A DNA stretch of 64,000 nucleotides from Manis javanica (Eukaryota; Chordata; Mammalia; Pholidota; Manidae): the NCBI RefSeq assembly GCF_040802235.1, contig NC_133158.1:163777401-163841400 (forward strand), in the 5' to 3' direction. The notes under the pieces were generated by a model that saw only the letters and a list, made by a program, of their open reading frames with translations, searched no databases and was not told where the DNA came from. A program made the translations under genes and the position numbers. This document shows, piece by piece, positions 62,601-64,000 of the stretch (its first letter is position 1; every line of letters begins with the position of its first letter).

Positions 62601-64000
62601 CTTTATGTCATAAGACATAAAAACAAAAACACTTCCAATACCCTTGATAAAAAGATCGATGGAGAAAATGGGTAGATGCTCCCAACAATTCACAAAAGAT
62701 ACTAATGGCCAATAATCTACTGAAAACATACCATCTCAACAACAAAAGAATTGAAAATGAAAAAGAGACCTCCTCACCTATTAGACTTAACAAGATTAAA
62801 AGAACCTATGTGAAGAAAAGACATTTTTGTATACTTTTTGTTACAGTCTACGTTGGTACAATTTTTTTTAATGACAGGCTGAAATATTTATCAGTTTAAA
62901 ACATGTAGCTCTTTTGACCAGTAATTCTACTTCTAAGAACCTACCTGAGGAAGGTAGTATGATTAGTGTCTAAAGCAAGTCCAGGGCTGGAGTTACACAT
63001 AAAACAGTGAAAATCCATCAATCAGAGTAGGCCAAATAAAATTTGGTATAGCCACAAAGAACAGCAGGGGTTGGCAAACTTTTTTCTATAAAGGATCAGG
63101 GAGTAAATATCTTTGATCTTGTGGGCCATGTGGTCTCTGTCACAACTACTTTACTCTGCCATTTTAGTGTGAAAGATGCTACAGACCATTCTGAAATAAA
63201 TGGATGCATCCGTGTTCCCAAAAAACTTTGCAAAAACAAGTGGCCCATTAGCATAGGTTGCTGACCCCTATATAACAAAATATAAGTATGCATAAAAAAT
63301 AATGTCATTCTTTATTAATTGAGAAAGTTCTACAAATAGTTTGGTAAATAAAGATTACAAAATATGCACCCCCAATTATGCACCTAAGATTATATATTGG
63401 AAAGTGCACACATATATTCAAATAAAGCTATCTGTCTAAAAAAATTTTTTTTCAAGAAAAAGATAAATTAAGTTTTTTATATATAGCAGGAGTCATCAAA
63501 CTACAGTTCATAGACCAAATGTGCTTATTGCTGTGAAATTTTATAGGAACAGAGACATGCCCATTCATTTACATATTACCTATGGTTGCTAGCACAAGAG
63601 CAGCAGAATTGAGTAGTTGTGACAGAAACTATTTGGCCAACAAAGTCTAAAATATTTATTACTTGGCCTTGTACAAGAAAAGGTTTGCCCATGACCCAAG
63701 ATATCTACAATGTTAAATGAAGTCATTATCATTTTTTAAATCTCCTTAGTAAGAGAGCCTAGCAGATTAAGAATAGACCAAAACATACCTAAAAAGGATC
63801 AAAGTCTAAGATATGATGTAACACTTATAATGTGATTCTGGAAATCCAGCAGCCCTCAAGTATAACTAAGAGCCAATGATAACAAGTCTATAACCATAAA
63901 TCTCTCCTGACAGTGGCAGTTTCTTTGACCAACTGAAAGCTGGTTTGGGGATGCCCACATAGACCTTCTTACCTTGTGATCACATGATAGTAATAAATCT
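38465..64000 (-). CDS. SETD2: SETD2, terminal coding exons (partial gene, 3' end)
   Basis: SETD2 is the nuclear histone H3 lysine-36 trimethyltransferase; its C-terminal SRI domain binds the phosphorylated RNA polymerase II tail. On the minus strand I see, in transcript order: the edge of the WW exon at 63,973-64,000+ (IYYYHVITR); 61,583-61,694 ([20 protein letters not shown], ends PMK); 40,859-40,939 ([20 protein letters not shown]); 38,964-39,065 ([20 protein letters not shown], ends HLARK); and 38,465-38,626 ([20 protein letters not shown], ends KPKEDTELE and TGA). Lengths are 112, 81, 102 and 162 nt and all junction phases agree. The SET domain lies beyond the right edge. TSKKPK replaces the human ASKKPK; otherwise the visible sequence matches human as I recall it. 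Confidence 0.96.
38964..39065 (-). CDS. SETD2: SETD2 penultimate exon, SRI domain core
   Basis: The exon encodes 34 residues, [20 protein letters not shown] through [13 protein letters not shown], with a GTATTC donor and a TGCAG acceptor. The residues [17 protein letters not shown] belong to the conserved SRI core that contacts the polymerase tail. Confidence 0.95.
40505..40700 (+). repeat. MIR SINE fragment in a SETD2 intron
   Basis: The order gaaccagactttgagttcag, then tgcataaagggaaagacaac, then ctacctcaaggactgctgtg and gagatgaaatgaggtaat follows the forward MIR consensus. It is one of the better preserved MIR copies here. It is antisense to SETD2. Confidence 0.8.
40859..40939 (-). CDS. 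SETD2: SETD2 third-last exon
   Basis: The exon encodes 27 lysine-rich residues, [20 protein letters not shown] then KEVFRKE, phase 0 at both ends. It links the acidic stretch after the WW domain to the SRI domain. Confidence 0.94.
45330..46679 (-). pseudogene. ITFG2: Processed pseudogene of ITFG2
   Basis: ITFG2 is a beta-propeller protein (FG-GAP repeats), part of the KICSTOR complex that tethers GATOR1 to lysosomes in amino-acid signalling to mTORC1. On the minus strand a continuous, intron-less copy begins at 46,679 with [20 protein letters not shown], continues through [20 protein letters not shown] and [20 protein letters not shown], and can be followed with gaps and stops to a C-terminus near 45,330 where the last residues resemble the human ending. 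The first stop is TGA at 46,149-46,151, where a tryptophan codon is expected, and later parts need several frame changes. [13 protein letters not shown] is still readable near 45,900. The parent has introns and maps elsewhere in human, so this is a retrocopy. It lies in a SETD2 intron in the same orientation as SETD2; its 3' tail is not clear. Confidence 0.88.
47340..47880 (+). repeat. L2 LINE 3'-end fragment
   Basis: The run gcctgctttaaaagcattcactggctcc-like, a diverged ctgacctt part, and a later ctttatgcctttgcaaaaac and tctagaatgctttcctgctc stretch match the order of the L2 3' end on the plus strand. It is old. Boundaries are approximate. Confidence 0.65.
48610..49230 (+). mobile_element. 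Old L1M 3'-end fragment
   Basis: The sequence contains the familiar C-terminal ORF2 order of L1: a gttaaataaagattagtcac stretch, acatgacccagcaattccac, then tgggaacaacccaaatatct, atcaactggtgaatggata, and ataatggaatattatttagc, followed by an L1 3' UTR-like tail. The frame is broken throughout. The orientation is opposite to SETD2. Confidence 0.8.
49270..50530 (+). mobile_element. Old L1M ORF1-region fragment, left part
   Basis: The stretch resembles the 5' and ORF1 region of old L1M elements. For example, it ends with a run like aggtattgaaagggaaatga and attctatacctagagaaaac followed by ccttcaaaaataaagat, which is the end of ORF1 in L1. The same element seems to resume at 57,303 after two nested insertions. 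It is itself interrupted by a short retroelement at 49,801-49,945. Confidence 0.65.
49801..49945 (-). mobile_element. Short 5'-truncated retroelement with target-site duplication
   Basis: About 145 bp is flanked by direct repeats caaagcccaa at 49,791-49,800 and 49,946-49,955; allowing one mismatch the repeat extends three bases. A poly-T run at 49,806-49,815 marks the 3' end of a minus-strand insertion. The body is rich in purines on the minus strand (ggaggggagg, gggaggggaatgggcaggg), like an L1 3' UTR. I cannot name the family. It splits an older L1M fragment, so it is younger than that. Confidence 0.7.
50531..50775 (+). mobile_element. Old L1M 3'-end, left half (split by the younger L1)
   Basis: This is a diverged L1 3' end with the motif order gcagcttgttacaaaattaa, ttttagcagctttatttgta and caatggactataattcagag. 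It breaks off at 50,775 in agaaatgag and resumes at 56,822 with ctattaaaccatg, in L1 order. It therefore predates the 6-kb L1 that splits it. Confidence 0.75.
51583..52430 (+). pseudogene. L1 ORF1 remnant
   Basis: ORF1p is the RNA-binding chaperone of L1. The frame starts with [20 protein letters not shown] and has the leucine-patterned coiled coil ([20 protein letters not shown]) but meets a stop at 51,829-51,831. Further on, pieces of the RRM and C-terminal parts can be read in other frames, for example [20 protein letters not shown] and [10 protein letters not shown], up to about 52,430. The ORF is therefore pseudogenised. Confidence 0.85.
52739..56459 (+). pseudogene. L1 ORF2 remnant (endonuclease and reverse transcriptase)
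   Basis: ORF2p normally supplies the apurinic-type endonuclease, reverse transcriptase and a C-terminal zinc knuckle. Endonuclease sequence is visible near 52,740-53,560 ([25 protein letters not shown]-type [13 protein letters not shown]). Reverse-transcriptase sequence is at about 54,090-54,830 with [20 protein letters not shown] and the catalytic FADD at 54,805-54,816. The zinc-knuckle pattern [18 protein letters not shown] is near 56,020-56,075. The frame is lost repeatedly (stops and shifts between 52,860 and 54,540), and roughly 150 codons after FADD are replaced by a 3' UTR segment. The remnant ends at the TAA at 56,457-56,459. Confidence 0.87.
54826..55160 (+). mobile_element. L1 3' UTR segment embedded inside the ORF2 of another L1
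   Basis: This segment, from aaaggaaaactgaaggaaca to a short A-rich tail (accaaaataaaaaaaaaa), is a close copy of the host element's own 3' tail at 56,461-56,795. Both contain ctgtgcaacacagagaagac-type and cttactacgctgatggacag-type sequence and the ggggacttggtgaaggg run. It interrupts ORF2 just after the FADD motif. ORF2 resumes further on with the AKAILRRKN-type stretch near 55,190, so part of the reverse-transcriptase C-terminal region is missing. It is either a short insertion with target deletion or a template switch during retrotransposition. Confidence 0.85.
56822..57302 (+). mobile_element. Old L1M 3'-end, right half, with poly(A)
   Basis: This continues the L1 3' end interrupted at 50,775. 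It begins ctattaaaccatgaaaag and runs through ctatatgagtttcagctata, gattgtcagggattaggga and gatgtatcaatgtaagttc to a pure A run of about 22 bases at 57,281-57,302. The A run suggests the original 3' end of this insertion. The flank aagag occurs on both sides (50,533-50,537 and 57,301-57,305), a possible short target duplication. Confidence 0.78.
57303..58455 (+). mobile_element. Old L1M ORF1/ORF2-region fragment, right part
   Basis: The stretch has L1 ORF1-end and inter-ORF sequence order: a tttccagacaaaactgaatt stretch and gtcagagaattcatg, then aaggaaaatgataccagaaa and gaatgaagagtgctggaaat, then after an interruption gatcttaaatccaaccttac and a stretch ending attaaaaggcagaggt. It probably continues the fragment ending at 50,530. 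A DNA transposon fossil lies at about 57,725-58,210. Confidence 0.65.
57725..58210. mobile_element. Non-autonomous DNA transposon fossil inside the L1M
   Basis: The stretch starts gcagttctcaaactcttagg and includes a tctcaagattcctttatgct run and gacaccagagagcttttgtt. It ends with a ggctcccttgagggaatcct stretch and a gtccgcacaccgcactatgg run, the beginning and end of a well-known hAT-type mammalian MITE family that I cannot name with certainty. It splits an L1M fragment. Termini are imperfectly inverted. Confidence 0.55.
58460..61119. other. AT-rich SETD2 intron DNA without identified features
   Basis: About 2.7 kb of AT-rich intronic DNA. Open frames are short, the longest being about 90 codons at 60,566-60,838 on the plus strand, with no match I recognise. 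It is antisense to SETD2 and probably spurious. I see no RNA gene or clear repeat. Confidence 0.5.
61120..61318 (-). mobile_element. MER5A-like hAT transposon fossil
   Basis: The order cactagtgacattggaggcc, a ctggcctctacccactggaa stretch, agtagcatcccctgagttg and a caaatgtccccagaggttc run, ending gtttgagaactcctg, is the reverse of the MER5A consensus. It is a short non-autonomous copy in the large SETD2 intron. Confidence 0.85.
61583..61694 (-). CDS. SETD2: SETD2 exon with second half of the WW domain
   Basis: The exon completes the AGG codon begun in the exon at the window edge. It then encodes [20 protein letters not shown] and an acidic stretch ending [10 protein letters not shown]. The second WW tryptophan and the adjacent proline (QWDPPTW) are intact. 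WW domains bind proline-rich ligands. Donor GTGAAT and acceptor TTCTAG match the consensus moderately. Confidence 0.95.
62640..63064 (+). mobile_element. Old L1M ORF2 C-terminal fragment
   Basis: The stretch starts with a tcacaaaagatactaatggc run and ends with a tttggtatagccacaaagaa run. In between is gaccagtaattctacttcta, in the order of the L1 ORF2 C-terminus (normally ccagcaattccac and the caatggaatac stretch). The copy is heavily diverged. It is cut at 63,065 by a MITE. Confidence 0.6.
63065..63269 (+). mobile_element. hAT-type MITE fossil, plus orientation
   Basis: The element begins caggggttggcaaactt and ends with ggttgctgacccct. The termini are imperfect inverted repeats. The internal run ataaaggatcagggagtaaa, then gatcttgtgggccatgtggt, then ctgtcacaactactttactc is that of a common mammalian Charlie-like MITE. 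Confidence 0.75.
63487..63696 (-). mobile_element. hAT-type MITE fossil, minus orientation
   Basis: The reverse complement of this stretch has the same order of motifs as the copy at 63,065: an opening gggcaaaccttttcttgtac, then taataaatattttagacttt, then ctgtcacaactactcaattc, and a final gtttgatgactcctgc. It is the same family inserted in the opposite direction, 218 bp away. Confidence 0.75.
63973..64000 (-). CDS. SETD2: SETD2 exon edge, first half of the WW domain (cut by window end)
   Basis: On the minus strand the last visible codons read IYYYHVITR up to an incomplete AGG codon, followed by the GTAAGA donor. These are the beta-2/beta-3 residues of the WW domain, whose other half is in the exon at 61,583-61,694. 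The exon continues beyond the right edge. Confidence 0.92.

Larger units (their letters stand above)
61695..63972 (-). other. SETD2: SETD2 intron splitting the WW domain
   Basis: The intron is 2.3 kb, with GTAAGA at its 5' end on the minus strand (63,972 downward). It contains an old L1M fragment (about 62,640-63,064) and two copies of one hAT-type MITE in opposite orientation (63,065-63,269 and 63,487-63,696). I see no other gene. Confidence 0.8.

Overview
The window is nuclear DNA from a placental mammal. It holds spliced genes with GT-AG introns, CpG-rich promoters, and MIR, L2, L1 and hAT-type repeat fossils. The gene order, left to right, is CCDC12 (minus strand, first coding exon only), NBEAL2 (plus, complete coding region), an NRADD-like relic (plus, broken) and SETD2 (minus, 3' end only). 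This is the order I know for human 3p21.31. I see no Alu, rodent B1/B2, ruminant BovB, carnivore tRNA-Lys SINE or pig SINE. The youngest repeat is a roughly 6 kb L1 with a 3' tail I cannot assign. A non-primate, non-rodent placental, perhaps laurasiatherian, fits best; that is inference.

Layout. Positions 1-501 hold the first coding exon of CCDC12 (splicing-associated coiled-coil protein) and the start of its intron 1. A CpG-rich spacer of about 2 kb separates it from the divergent NBEAL2. NBEAL2 runs from 2,517 to 31,157 as 55 coding segments with intact reading phase throughout (2,721 codons plus stop). Its poly(A) signal is at 31,522. A CpG-rich block lies just behind it, then a 72-bp tandem duplication, and then an NRADD-like gene (33,481 to about 34,995) broken by several stops and a frameshift. 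From 37,780 to the right edge the DNA belongs to SETD2 on the minus strand: its 3' UTR, four complete terminal coding exons and the edge of a fifth that splits the WW domain. The SETD2 intron at 40,940-61,582 is repeat-rich. It contains a processed ITFG2 pseudogene and a stack of L1 elements inserted into one another.

The genes do not form a pathway. NBEAL2 is a BEACH-WD40 scaffold known for platelet alpha-granule formation, SETD2 is the H3K36 trimethyltransferase that travels with RNA polymerase II, and CCDC12 is associated with the spliceosome. I found no evidence of a wholly new system. The most unusual items are a 72-nt NBEAL2 intron that is open in frame, an L1 3' tail embedded inside a second L1's reverse-transcriptase gene, the layered L1 insertions with a visible 9-bp target duplication, the ITFG2 retrocopy, and an orphan CpG island at the 3' end of NBEAL2.
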